Shown here in pieces: positions 1-8,165 of a stretch of DNA of 54,662 nucleotides (the stretch's first letter is position 1; each line of letters begins with the position of its first letter). The DNA is from Polaromonas sp. (lineage in GTDB: Bacteria; Pseudomonadota; Gammaproteobacteria; Burkholderiales; Burkholderiaceae_C), in contig NZ_JAUYEY010000041.1 in assembly GCF_030689685.1 (NCBI RefSeq), positions 1-54,662 of the forward strand, given 5' to 3'. Under the pieces are notes generated by a model. The model was not told where the DNA came from, ran no database searches, and was given only the letters and a program-made list of their open reading frames with translations. A program made the position numbers and the translations under genes.

Positions 1-102
1 ATCCGCTCATATGCCGCGACCATGCACAAGCAAGGGGCGAACATCTTTGACTCCCTTGTCGCCGCCTTCAAGGGTGCACCGCCTCAGCCCCGCTTCGGCT
101 GA
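1..102 (+). mobile_element. 3' end of an insertion-sequence transposase (IS66-like, partial)
   Basis: The window opens inside a reading frame that codes 33 residues and stops with TGA at 100-102. The residues RSYAATMHKQG, followed by an amphipathic helix ending AAFKG, look like the extreme C terminus of IS66-type transposases; this is recognition from memory and only moderately sure. The sequence to about position 140, ending GGCTGAGTAGTTAC, may contain the inverted repeat that closes the element. The catalytic core lies outside the window, so activity cannot be judged. A different DDE family with a similar tail is possible. Confidence 0.5.
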
Positions 103-170
103 ATCCAGTACGTCTGCCTAAAGTTGGGCTGAGTAGTTACAGAATCTTATGACTTAAGCCGGACGCCGGA

Positions 171-2069
171 TCAGGTCACCCGCACGAATTTGGCGACGGA
201 GGGGATGCCTTGCGAGTCCATCACGAAAAGCATGTAATAACCCGGCGGAACCAGTGCGCTTGATGACGGAACGGTCGCTGTCAGTCCGTTGGTGCGCGGC
301 TGCACGCGCAGCTTGATCGCACGTTGGTGCATGTCATTGCCATGCGTCGTGGCGCCAGGCGCCACCAATACCGCACTGACCATGTCACTGCGGTCGGTGG
401 AAATATTGAAGGATTGGCCGTACGCGACATTCGTGGGTGCGGCAGTGATTTTGGGTTGGGGGCCTTTGAACAAATACGGCGGCGAGTAGACCTGGGCCTT
501 GTGCTGGAACGCGGCTTGCGCTGAGTAGTCCATGTCATCTTGAGACAGCAAGACGGTTGCGTCGGGAAGCAGAATGGCAGTGGAGTGGTACGCGGCCTGA
601 ATAGTGTGCGGTGCCAGTTTCAACCACGTACCGGTGGTATCGATGGCTGCCTTGGAATAAAGCTCGGTACTGAATTCCGCGTCTTCATAGCCGTACAAGC
701 CTTTGTTGCCGCCAACGGTCAGCAGTGTTCCGTCGGGCAGGATGACCGTGTTGGCGTTGTGCCGGGGCGTCTGCCATTGCGGATAGGTTTTCCAACCCAA
801 CGCCGGATTGAAACCGTCCAGCCATTCGTTGGCTGCGAGCGGGATTTTCTCCGTGTGCCCGCCAGCAACCATGATCAGTTGCCGGGGCTGAGCGGGCGAG
901 GCATCGGTATAGGAAATGCCGTTGCCCAGGTAGTAATGGTCGCTTTTCATGCGCGGCAGACCGCTCCAGTTCCACGTCGCCGGGTTTAGCTGGAAGCTAC
1001 TGGCGGCATTCGGTCCGGCCTCCAGCATTTGCCCCGAGGGCAGCAGAAATTGCAAGGGGTACAGGCCCGAAGAATTGTGCGTGGAGACGACCTGGATGGT
1101 GCCGATGCCGTCGATGTTGGGATCCGGCGTCAACACCTCGACGGCGTTGGTGATGGCGCCGTAGCCAGTTTCGTCCATCCCGCTGGTAATGACAACTCGG
1201 TTGTCGGCCAGCTGGGTCACCGTCGGGTACCAGCGGCCGCGCACCATGTCGGGCTGTTTGGCCCAAAGTTCATTCAGGGGGTTGAAGGTGTAGTTGGTCA
1301 GTGTCCCCGCCCAGTTGGTGGCGCCGCCCGGCGCGTTGGGATCGGGGTAGCGCAGGTTGCCTCCAGCGAGATAGACGCGACCATCACTGAGGATGGTTTG
1401 ACCGGCGCACCAGACGTTTTCTGGCGGAGGGATGTTGTAGCCGGTGCGGCTGCTTGGATTCCAGATGAACGCAACCCCGTTTTTCGAATTGGCCGGGTTG
1501 TGATAATCCACTGGATCGTAGGACCAGAACATGACATTGCCCGTGTGCAAAAGTACTGCGGCAACGCCCACGACAGGAATGATGAACGGGTCACTCCAGC
1601 GGCCCATCGTGGCCGGATCCAGATTGCCTGCTGCAGCAGCGGCAAGGGTTGGGGTGCCGCCAGGCTCCGCCAGCGCTGACCCACCGCCCAGCCCCCGAAG
1701 GTCTGCAGGTTTGCCTTTGCGGGTTTTGAACGCTGCTTGTTTGGCCGCCTCGTCGTCTTTGAGTGTTTGATCGGCGGACTTGAGGATGCCCTTTGCCGGA
1801 ACCTTGCGCACACCCCGTTCGACCTCGCATTGCACCAGGCGCATGTGGGCATGCTGGTCGGCGTGACGTGCACCCAGTGTTTCCGTTTCATGTCGATGTT
1901 TTTTCGCTTCTATATCTGCGGGCTGGCAAGCCTTGGCGTTCCTTGCATGGGCATGAGAGGCCGAGGGCGTTTGCGCCAGTGACGCAAGCGGCATTGCAAG
2001 CAGATTTGCAAGGAAAAAAGCGGAAGAAAGCGCAATCGGACGGGACGCAGGAGTGAAGTGGTAGGGCAT
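171..2069 (-). CDS. Exported galactose-oxidase-like radical copper oxidase (GlxA/glyoxal oxidase type)
   Basis: The 632-residue protein has a hydrophobic signal peptide (about residues 10-33), a low-complexity His-rich stretch (about 38-80), a Kelch-repeat propeller and a C-terminal early-set (DUF1929) domain ending in PPGYYMLF. Residues at the expected places for the copper-radical centre are all visible: Cys221 in VWCAGQ and Tyr281 in RWYPT (the thioether-linked pair), Tyr494-His495 in AAYHST, and His576 in TTHGND. Family members oxidise primary alcohols or aldehydes to give H2O2, and some act on extracellular polysaccharide. The substrate here cannot be read from sequence. The gene is single, and its divergent spacer (2070-2367) holds the dyad GCTAT/ATAGC at 2162-2176. 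Confidence 0.8.
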   Translation of the reverse strand: MPYHFTPASRPIALSSAFFLANLLAMPLASLAQTPSASHAHARNAKACQPADIEAKKHRHETETLGARHADQHAHMRLVQCEVERGVRKVPAKGILKSADQTLKDDEAAKQAAFKTRKGKPADLRGLGGGSALAEPGGTPTLAAAAAGNLDPATMGRWSDPFIIPVVGVAAVLLHTGNVMFWSYDPVDYHNPANSKNGVAFIWNPSSRTGYNIPPPENVWCAGQTILSDGRVYLAGGNLRYPDPNAPGGATNWAGTLTNYTFNPLNELWAKQPDMVRGRWYPTVTQLADNRVVITSGMDETGYGAITNAVEVLTPDPNIDGIGTIQVVSTHNSSGLYPLQFLLPSGQMLEAGPNAASSFQLNPATWNWSGLPRMKSDHYYLGNGISYTDASPAQPRQLIMVAGGHTEKIPLAANEWLDGFNPALGWKTYPQWQTPRHNANTVILPDGTLLTVGGNKGLYGYEDAEFSTELYSKAAIDTTGTWLKLAPHTIQAAYHSTAILLPDATVLLSQDDMDYSAQAAFQHKAQVYSPPYLFKGPQPKITAAPTNVAYGQSFNISTDRSDMVSAVLVAPGATTHGNDMHQRAIKLRVQPRTNGLTATVPSSSALVPPGYYMLFVMDSQGIPSVAKFVRVT

Positions 2070-2367
2070 ATGATGGGTTACCTAAAGGTGGCAGGCAGAA
2101 TGCAGAAAAAAACGTAAGTGCTCATAAAAAACTGTAACTCTCGCAAATCCCGGTTTCGTGAGCTATTGGCGATAGCCGATGTAGGACATTTTTCTTTGGG
2201 TCTCTGCGGTATTGATTGATTTGCATACGGCAATCGGCTGAGCAAAAAAAAGGGGGTATTGCCGGCTGTGACGGCGGCTTCAAACAGTCACATCGATATT
2301 GCGTTCACATTTGTTTCAGCTTGCAAACCATCGGGTATTTGGTGCGTTGACTACCGAAGGACATTTT

Positions 2368-4710
2368 TTGAAGACTTTCTCCCAATCTGATTTTTCAACT
2401 TCGGCGCGTTTTGGCAGCGGAAAGTCGGTGCGCCGCCTCGAAGACGACGCGCTGCTGGCCGGCGCCGGCCAGTTCACCGACGACGTGACACTGGCGCAGC
2501 AGACCCATTTGTTTTTTGTGCGTTCGCCCTATCCCCATGCACGCATTGCCGCGCTGGACACTGCGGCGGCCCTGGCCATGCCGGGCGTACTGAAGATCAT
2601 CACCGGTGCCGAACTGGTGGCTGCCGGTGTCAAGCCAATTCCCGGCATTGGCGGCTTCGTGCGCGCCGACGGCTCGCCCTGCGCGACACCGCCAAGGCGC
2701 GCCCTGGCCCATGAACGCGTGCGTTTTGTCGGCGAGCCGGTGGCCGCCGTCGTCGCCCTGAGCCTGCGCCAGGCGCGCGACGCGGCCGAGGCGGTGAGGG
2801 TGGACTACGACGAGCTGCCCATGGTGGTGGACGTGAACGACGCGACGGCCGCTGGTGCGCCGACGCTGTGCCCCGAGGCGCCGGACAACATCGCGGCCGA
2901 GACGCGTTACGGCGATGCGACTGCCACTGCCGCCGCTTTTGCGGCTGCGCGCCACATCGTCACACTCGACATCGTGAACCAGCGCTTGTCGGCCTTGAGC
3001 CTGGAGCCGCGCTCGGTGCTGGCCGGTTTCGACACCGTGTCGCAGCGCCTGACCCTCCGCATGAGTACGCAGATGCCATCGGGCGTACGCAATTCGGTGT
3101 GCGACGCGCTGGGCATTCCGAAAGAGGCCGTGCGTGTGATCGTCGGCGACGTGGGCGGCGGCTTTGGCATGAAAACCGGCGTGTACCCCGAAGACGTGGC
3201 GGTGGCCTTTTGCGCGCGCAGCTTGCAACGCGCGGTCAAGTGGGTGGCCGACCGCAGCGAGGAATTTGTCTCCGCCACCCACGGCCGCGACCTGCAAAGC
3301 CATGCCGAACTGGCGCTTGACGAGAGCGGAAAAATCCTCGCGCTGCGGCTGGCTTCGCTGGCCAATGTCGGCGCCTACCCGACCGGCGCGGGCGCGGCCA
3401 TCCAGTTGCTGATTGGCCCCTGGGTGCAGACCAGCGTGTATGACATCCAGACCATCGACTTCCATTTTCGCGCGGTGCTGACCAACACCGCGCCGACCAG
3501 CGCCTACCGGGGCGCGGGCCGGCCCGAGGCCATCTTCATCATGGAGCGGCTGATGGACGAGGCCGCGCGCCAGACCGGCATGGACCGCATCGCGCTGCGC
3601 CGCCGCAACTTCATCACCCCGGCGCAGATGCCTTACAAAAATCCCATGGGCCAGGTCTATGACAGCGGGCGCTTCGAGTCCGTGATGGACCAGGCGCTGG
3701 TGCTGGCAGACTGGACAGGTTTCGAGGCGCGCGCCGCCGCATCGAAGCAGCTCGGGCTGCTGCGCGGACTTGGCATTTCGACTTTTCTGGAATGGACAGG
3801 CGGCAATGCGCTGGAAGAACGCGTGACCCTTTGTGTCCGCGCCGACGACGGCGTGATCGAGGTGTTCTCCGCTGTCAATGCCATGGGGCAGGGCATCCTG
3901 ACCTCGCTGACGCAACTGGTGGTGGATGCCTTCGGCGTGCCGCCCGAGCAAGTGCGCATCGTGCTGGGTGACACCGACCGCGGTGACGGCTTCGGCAGCG
4001 CGGGCTCGCGCTCGCTGTTCACCGGCGGCTCGGCCGTGCGCGTGGGCGCCGAGCGCACAATAGACAAGGCCCGACAGCTCGCGGCTAAAGAGTTGGAAGC
4101 CGCCGAGCAGGACATCAGCTACGCCGATGGCCAATTCACCGTGACAGGCACCGACCTGGCCATTGACATTTTTGCGCTGGCGGCCCGCCAGGGCGACCAG
4201 CGCATCTTCATGGACTCGACCACCGCCGTGGCCGGACCGTCCTGGCCCAACGGCTGCCACATCAGCGAGGTCGAGATCGATCCGCAGACGGGCCAGGTAG
4301 CGGTGGTGGCCTATGCCTCGGTCAACGATGTGGGCCGCGTTGTGAACCCGATGATCGTGCGCGGCCAGCTTGACGGCGGCGCGGTGCAGGGCATCGGTCA
4401 GGCGCTGTTGGAACACCTGGTGTACGACCGCGAAACCGGGCAGCCGGTGACAGGCAGCCTGATGGATTACTCCGCGCCGCGCGCAGAAGACACCCCCGAT
4501 TTCAAAACCGAGATGGACGAATCGACTCCCTGCCTTAACAACCCGCTGGGCGTCAAAGGAGTGGGCGAACTCGGCACGATTGGCGCCGGGCCCACGGTGG
4601 TCAATGCCGTGGCGGATGCGCTGGCGCGGTCCGGCTTCGCTGCGCAGTCGCCGCGCCTGCAGATGCCGCTGTCAGCTTCCAGGCTGTGGACCCTGATGCA
4701 ATCCCGCTAA
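2368..4710 (+). CDS. Xanthine dehydrogenase/aldehyde oxidase family molybdopterin-binding (large) subunit
   Basis: The protein is about 780 residues when started at TTG 2368, which has GAAGGA six bases upstream; an ATG at 2299 lies in frame but lacks a ribosome site and adds a tail unlike the family. The two domains of CoxL/XdhB-type subunits are present: an N-terminal a/b hammerhead (RFGSGKSVRRLEDD, AGQFTDD) and a Mo-cofactor domain with GGGFGMKTG (about residue 262), AYRGAGRPE (about 378) and the catalytic glutamate in GVGELG (about 730). The AYRGAGR loop is that of form II, not of true CO dehydrogenase (AYRCSFR). Such subunits hydroxylate aldehydes or N-heterocycles with FeS and FAD partners. 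No partner gene lies beside it, so it is an orphan here. Confidence 0.85.
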   Translation: MKTFSQSDFSTSARFGSGKSVRRLEDDALLAGAGQFTDDVTLAQQTHLFFVRSPYPHARIAALDTAAALAMPGVLKIITGAELVAAGVKPIPGIGGFVRADGSPCATPPRRALAHERVRFVGEPVAAVVALSLRQARDAAEAVRVDYDELPMVVDVNDATAAGAPTLCPEAPDNIAAETRYGDATATAAAFAAARHIVTLDIVNQRLSALSLEPRSVLAGFDTVSQRLTLRMSTQMPSGVRNSVCDALGIPKEAVRVIVGDVGGGFGMKTGVYPEDVAVAFCARSLQRAVKWVADRSEEFVSATHGRDLQSHAELALDESGKILALRLASLANVGAYPTGAGAAIQLLIGPWVQTSVYDIQTIDFHFRAVLTNTAPTSAYRGAGRPEAIFIMERLMDEAARQTGMDRIALRRRNFITPAQMPYKNPMGQVYDSGRFESVMDQALVLADWTGFEARAAASKQLGLLRGLGISTFLEWTGGNALEERVTLCVRADDGVIEVFSAVNAMGQGILTSLTQLVVDAFGVPPEQVRIVLGDTDRGDGFGSAGSRSLFTGGSAVRVGAERTIDKARQLAAKELEAAEQDISYADGQFTVTGTDLAIDIFALAARQGDQRIFMDSTTAVAGPSWPNGCHISEVEIDPQTGQVAVVAYASVNDVGRVVNPMIVRGQLDGGAVQGIGQALLEHLVYDRETGQPVTGSLMDYSAPRAEDTPDFKTEMDESTPCLNNPLGVKGVGELGTIGAGPTVVNAVADALARSGFAAQSPRLQMPLSASRLWTLMQSR

Positions 4711-4711
4711 G

Positions 4712-5602
4712 TCAATGGTGCCGTTGCGCCGGCAACAGCCGCTGCACCAGCGGATGCAGCACCTTCTTGTGCGCACCGATGGCAAAAAAATTCTCTTCCA
4801 CGCCCTCAGACACCCCAATGCGTTTGACGCCGTAATGGGCCACCAGGTCGTCGTGCACCAGCTCGGCCATCGGAAACACGCCCATGCCGGCAGCGCCAAA
4901 GGTTTGGAGCAAGGCGCTGTCTTCGAACTCCCCCACCGTGTTGGGCTTGATGTCCAGACGCTCGAACCAATGTGCCAGCCGCGAGCGCACGGCCGCCTGG
5001 TTTGTGGGCAGCAGTACCGGGACTTTGGCCAGCGAGTGCGGAAAATCGCGCCGCGCCGCAGCGTAGAGTGATGGCGGCGCATACCAGGCCAGCGGCGATG
5101 AACCGAGCGAGTGGCTATACACCTTGAAGTTGGGGTTGGGTGCCGCCGGCCGGTCGGCCAGCACCACGTCGAGCCGGTGCAGCGCCAGATCGCCGAGCAG
5201 GTCTTCAAACTCGTCCACCTGGCACAGCAGGCGCAGGTTCGGCTCCTGCATGACCGGCTGCATCAGGTGGCTGACCGCCAGCTTGGGCAAGGCATCCGAT
5301 ATGCCCACCACCAGGCGCACGGTGGGTGAGCCCACAGCGTCGCGTACCAGCTCGGGCAGCTGCTCACCCAGTTGAAAAATCTGCTCGGCCTGGCGCATGG
5401 CGGCTATGCCTGCATCGGTCAGTACCACCCCGCGCCCGGCCGGTTTCAGAAGCGCGTAGCCCAGTGAACGTTCCAGTTCGCGGACCTGCGTGCTCACGGT
5501 TTGCACCGCCATGTCCAGCCGCTCGGCGGCGCGCGCCATGCCGCCTTCTTTGGCTACCACCCAGAAGTAATACAGATGTCGATAATTGAAGGCGGGATTC
5601 AT
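4712..5602 (-). CDS. nhaR: LysR-family regulator, NhaR-like
   Basis: The 296-residue protein begins with a winged helix-turn-helix (FNYRHLYYFWVVAKEGGMAR, then AAERLDMAVQTVSTQVRELE). It continues with a LysR substrate-binding domain containing the QVDEFEDLLGDLALHRLDVV segment typical of NhaR, the Na+/H+-antiporter activator family. Its stop codon is separated by one base from the stop of the convergent molybdo-enzyme gene. No nhaA is present, so the target is unknown; it may act on genes outside the window or on the downstream 5701 module. The family call is firm. The symbol reflects subfamily similarity only. Confidence 0.8.
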   Translation of the reverse strand: MNPAFNYRHLYYFWVVAKEGGMARAAERLDMAVQTVSTQVRELERSLGYALLKPAGRGVVLTDAGIAAMRQAEQIFQLGEQLPELVRDAVGSPTVRLVVGISDALPKLAVSHLMQPVMQEPNLRLLCQVDEFEDLLGDLALHRLDVVLADRPAAPNPNFKVYSHSLGSSPLAWYAPPSLYAAARRDFPHSLAKVPVLLPTNQAAVRSRLAHWFERLDIKPNTVGEFEDSALLQTFGAAGMGVFPMAELVHDDLVAHYGVKRIGVSEGVEENFFAIGAHKKVLHPLVQRLLPAQRHH

Positions 5603-5700
5603 TGTCAGTTTTTTCAGAAGTTTTTGTATCTAATTATCTTCTTTTTATATATTTAGCAAAGCCCTATCGTTGCGTCCTGTTCAACTGCAAGGAGTCAGTT

Positions 5701-6042
5701 ATGCAAGTGATATTTGAATCCCGTGACCCCGAAGCCAGCCAACTGCGCGTGCTGACGGTGCGCCGTGTGCGGTTTGTGCTGCGGCGGCTGGCCTGGCTGG
5801 TGCCCCGGGCCCGGGTCCAGTTGAGCGATGTGAATGGGGCGCGTGGTGGCATTGACAAACGCTGCCAGGTGGAATTGATGACTGACGGCATGGACCCGGT
5901 GGTGGTGACATCGATCGCACGCAGCTAGCATGTGGCACTGCAAAGTGCCTTGTCACGCGCTGCCGCTTCTTTGCTGCGCCACTGGAACCGGGAGCGAACG
6001 CATCGAATTCCTGGCCCGCGCGCCATCGCGCTGGACCGCTGA
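5701..6042 (+). pseudogene. HPF/RaiA-like ribosome-associated protein gene interrupted by an amber codon
   Basis: The frame starts at ATG 5701 after AAGGAG and codes 75 residues (MQVIFESRDPEASQL, then DKRCQVEL and PVVVTSI) before TAG at 5926-5928. Reading through the TAG keeps the same frame to a TGA at 6040-6042, and the downstream residues (ALQSALSRAAASLLR) match the intact paralogue at 39559 (ALQSALARAVRALLR). At the TAG the paralogue has a tryptophan, so the simplest history is a single TGG-to-TAG change. The restored length is 113 residues against 110. Family members bind ribosomes in stationary phase. The truncated product would lack the last helix and is probably inactive unless amber is suppressed. 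Confidence 0.8.
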
Positions 6043-6123
6043 CTGTGCCCTGAACCACCTGCGGAGGGTGTCTGCTGCGCCATTGCAAGAACCTTTTTTT
6101 CAATCCAACTTCTGGAGACCTTC

Positions 6124-6384
6124 ATGAAATGCCCGACCTGTCCCGACTCTGCACTCCTGATCACTGAGCGGCAAGGGATCGAAATTGACTACTGTGCGCA
6201 ATGCCGAGGTGTGTGGCTTGACCGCGGCGAGCTCGACAAACTGATTGCGCTTTCTTCGGTGGCGCCGCCTACACGTTCGGTCACGGCGGCTGCGCGGGAA
6301 GACTTTGTCGACTCTGATCATCCGCGCAACCCCGGCCACTACCCCCGGCGCAAGAAGTCCTGGCTGGGCGACATCTTCGACTGA
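6124..6384 (+). CDS. Small zinc-ribbon (zf-TFIIB) protein
   Basis: The 86-residue protein has one TFIIB-type zinc ribbon: CPTC at residues 3-6 and CAQC about 20 residues later, followed by the family signature GVWLDRGELDKLI. The rest is a low-complexity linker and a conserved tail (DFVDSDH, RRKKSWLGDIFD). The function of this family is not established. A paralogue with the same head and tail lies at 39928, again right after an HPF-like gene. The intact state here, beside a broken HPF copy, suggests the zinc protein can work without its partner. Confidence 0.85.
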   Translation: MKCPTCPDSALLITERQGIEIDYCAQCRGVWLDRGELDKLIALSSVAPPTRSVTAAAREDFVDSDHPRNPGHYPRRKKSWLGDIFD

Positions 6385-6413
6385 ACCTTGCAACCCGCAG
6401 AAAGTACTCACCC

Positions 6414-6830
6414 ATGAGAAGTTATCCGCAGAACAGCCCCCGCGCCGCTGCGCGTATTGTGGCGCTGGCCATTCTGTCCGACGGCAACATGTGCAAAACA
6501 GAGCTCGACATGCTTGACCACCTCAACGCGCATGAGGAGCTTGGGCTTAGCAAGGACGAGTTCCACGCAGTGGTTCACACCTTCTGCGAGGACTTGCTGG
6601 CTGCCGCCCATTCGATTTGGGGCGATATGTGCCGCGTGGACCCCAAGACCCTGACCGAGCTGATGGCCGAGATCAACGATCCGGAACTGCGGCGCAAGCT
6701 GGTTGGCCTGTGCGCCGCCGTGGTCGAGGCCGACGGCCATGTGGCCGAAGGCGAGTCGATTGTGCTGGGGGCTGCGGTAGAACACTGGGGCCTGGAGCAC
6801 GCGATGCTGAAAGCGCCGGGGGGCGCATGA
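6414..6830 (+). CDS. TerB-like protein
   Basis: The 138-residue, all-helical soluble protein has the hallmarks of the TerB/TerB-like fold: an N-terminal helix pair (AARIVALAILSDGNMCKTELDM), and a C-terminal acidic loop (VEADGHVAEGES) resembling the metal-binding acidic loop of TerB. It precedes a 51-residue membrane protein (ATGA overlap) and two TerC genes. TerB and TerC are known to associate at the membrane in tellurite and metal stress systems. I infer the same stress role here; a different ligand is possible. Confidence 0.65.
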   Translation: MRSYPQNSPRAAARIVALAILSDGNMCKTELDMLDHLNAHEELGLSKDEFHAVVHTFCEDLLAAAHSIWGDMCRVDPKTLTELMAEINDPELRRKLVGLCAAVVEADGHVAEGESIVLGAAVEHWGLEHAMLKAPGGA

Positions 6831-6982
6831 CCGCCTATGCCCTCCCCATTGCGGCGCTGGGGGTGCTGATCCTGTGGTGTGCCTGGCGCGAGTACGTGGC
6901 CGACAACCGGCGCGATGCCCGGCTCATGGCCGCTTGCGGCGCCAGTGGGATTCTGGCTGGTACGGCGGCCTGGCTGGTCTGA
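6827..6982 (+). CDS. 51-residue predicted membrane protein
   Basis: The ATG overlaps the stop of the TerB-like gene (ATGA at 6827-6830), which implies translational coupling. The protein has two hydrophobic segments, residues 4-19 (ALPIAALGVLILWCAW) and about 33-50, joined by a charged loop (REYVADNRRDARL). It does not match a family I recognise. Its place between TerB-like and TerC genes suggests a small accessory of that membrane complex, but this is inference from context. Confidence 0.6.
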   Translation: MTAYALPIAALGVLILWCAWREYVADNRRDARLMAACGASGILAGTAAWLV

Positions 6983-7032
6983 GAGCCCGCCCGCTTTGCA
7001 CCTTTAAAACAAACGGTTGAGAAAGTCGTATT

Positions 7033-8064
7033 TTGGAAAACCTGATGGAGCTTCTGCACCTGCCTTTCGTTGGCAAACCCGCCTGGGTCTGGCTGGCCTT
7101 CGTGGCTGTGGTGGTCGCGCTGCTGGCGTTTGACCTGGGGGTGCTGCATAAGGACGACAAGGAAATCGGGGTGCGCGAAAGCCTGTTTTTGTCGGGCGGC
7201 TACATCGGCATGGCCGTGCTGTTTGGTGCCTGGGTGTGGTGGTACTTTGGCGTGCAGAGCGGTACGGAGTATTTCACTGGCTTTCTGATTGAAAAATCGC
7301 TGTCGATGGACAACGTCTTTGTGATCGCGCTGATATTCACCTACCTTGCCATCCCGCGGCAGTACCAGCATCGGGTGCTGTTCTGGGGCATTTTGGGCGT
7401 GATTGTGCTGCGCGCCATCATGATTGGCCTGGGCGCGGCACTGATCAGCCAGTTCAGCTGGGTGCTTTATCTGTTTGGTGCCTTTCTGGTGCTCACCGGT
7501 ATCAAGATGTGGCTGGTGGCAGACCACATGCCCGATATTGCCAACAACCCGATACTGAAGTTCTTGCGCAAACACCTGCGCGTGACGCCGACCTTGCACG
7601 GCAACGCTTTTTTTGTGCAGGCGCCCGACCCCGTGAGTGGCAAGCCGGTGCGCTGGGTCACCCCCTTGTTTCTGGCGCTGTGTATGGTGGAAGTGATTGA
7701 CTTGGTTTTTGCGGTCGATTCGGTACCAGCGATTTTTGCCATCACCAACGACCCCTTCATTGTGTACACTAGCAATATTTTTGCCATTCTTGGCCTGCGC
7801 GCCCTGTACTTTGCGCTGGCCGCCATGATTCACCGCTTCAAGTACCTCAAATATGCACTGGCAATGGTCCTGGTGTTTATCGGCACCAAGATTTTCCTGG
7901 TCGGCATCATCGGCAAGATACCGCCGGTGGTATCGCTCTCGGTCACTTTTGGCCTGATCGCAGGTGGCGTGATCGTCTCGCTCTGGAAAACACGCGGCAA
8001 GCAACTCGCGCTGGACAAGCCACGAGAGGGGCCTGCTGACAGGCCGGGCGCGACAAGTTATTGA
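7033..8064 (+). CDS. TerC-family integral membrane protein (copy 1)
   Basis: The 343-residue protein has seven to nine membrane helices and the TerC/Alx motifs: an acidic pair in the first helix (AFDLGVLHKDD), FLIEKSLSMDNVFV, and LVFAVDSVPAIFAITNDPFIVYTSN. These acidic residues are thought to form the metal path; Alx-type members export Mn2+. The start is TTG 7033 or the in-frame ATG 7045; neither has a strong ribosome site. A second TerC gene follows after about 100 bases and is clearly paralogous. No yybP-ykoY riboswitch-like structure fits in the short upstream spacer (50 bases). Confidence 0.9.
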   Translation: MENLMELLHLPFVGKPAWVWLAFVAVVVALLAFDLGVLHKDDKEIGVRESLFLSGGYIGMAVLFGAWVWWYFGVQSGTEYFTGFLIEKSLSMDNVFVIALIFTYLAIPRQYQHRVLFWGILGVIVLRAIMIGLGAALISQFSWVLYLFGAFLVLTGIKMWLVADHMPDIANNPILKFLRKHLRVTPTLHGNAFFVQAPDPVSGKPVRWVTPLFLALCMVEVIDLVFAVDSVPAIFAITNDPFIVYTSNIFAILGLRALYFALAAMIHRFKYLKYALAMVLVFIGTKIFLVGIIGKIPPVVSLSVTFGLIAGGVIVSLWKTRGKQLALDKPREGPADRPGATSY

Positions 8065-8165
8065 TTGCGCCTGACTGCCTGGCCTTGCCTACCGCCACCT
8101 TGGCGATGGCGAGTCGGCCGCAGTGTTCCATCCCCTATTTTCAATCTACCCTGACAGACTTGCTT

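Noticed and set aside
2162..2176. GCTAT-TGGCG-ATAGC dyad as a regulator site
   Set aside because: The arms are only five bases and no second copy or promoter fit was found, so it is mentioned only with the oxidase gene.
2395..4416. 673-codon open frame on the minus strand inside the molybdo-enzyme gene
   Set aside because: It is exactly antisense to a well-conserved coding frame in high-GC DNA. Its product is His/Gly/Ala-rich with no domain, the usual shadow of third-position GC bias.
6983..7032. yybP-ykoY Mn2+ riboswitch before terC
   Set aside because: The spacer is only 50 bases and shows no helix pair of the expected kind.
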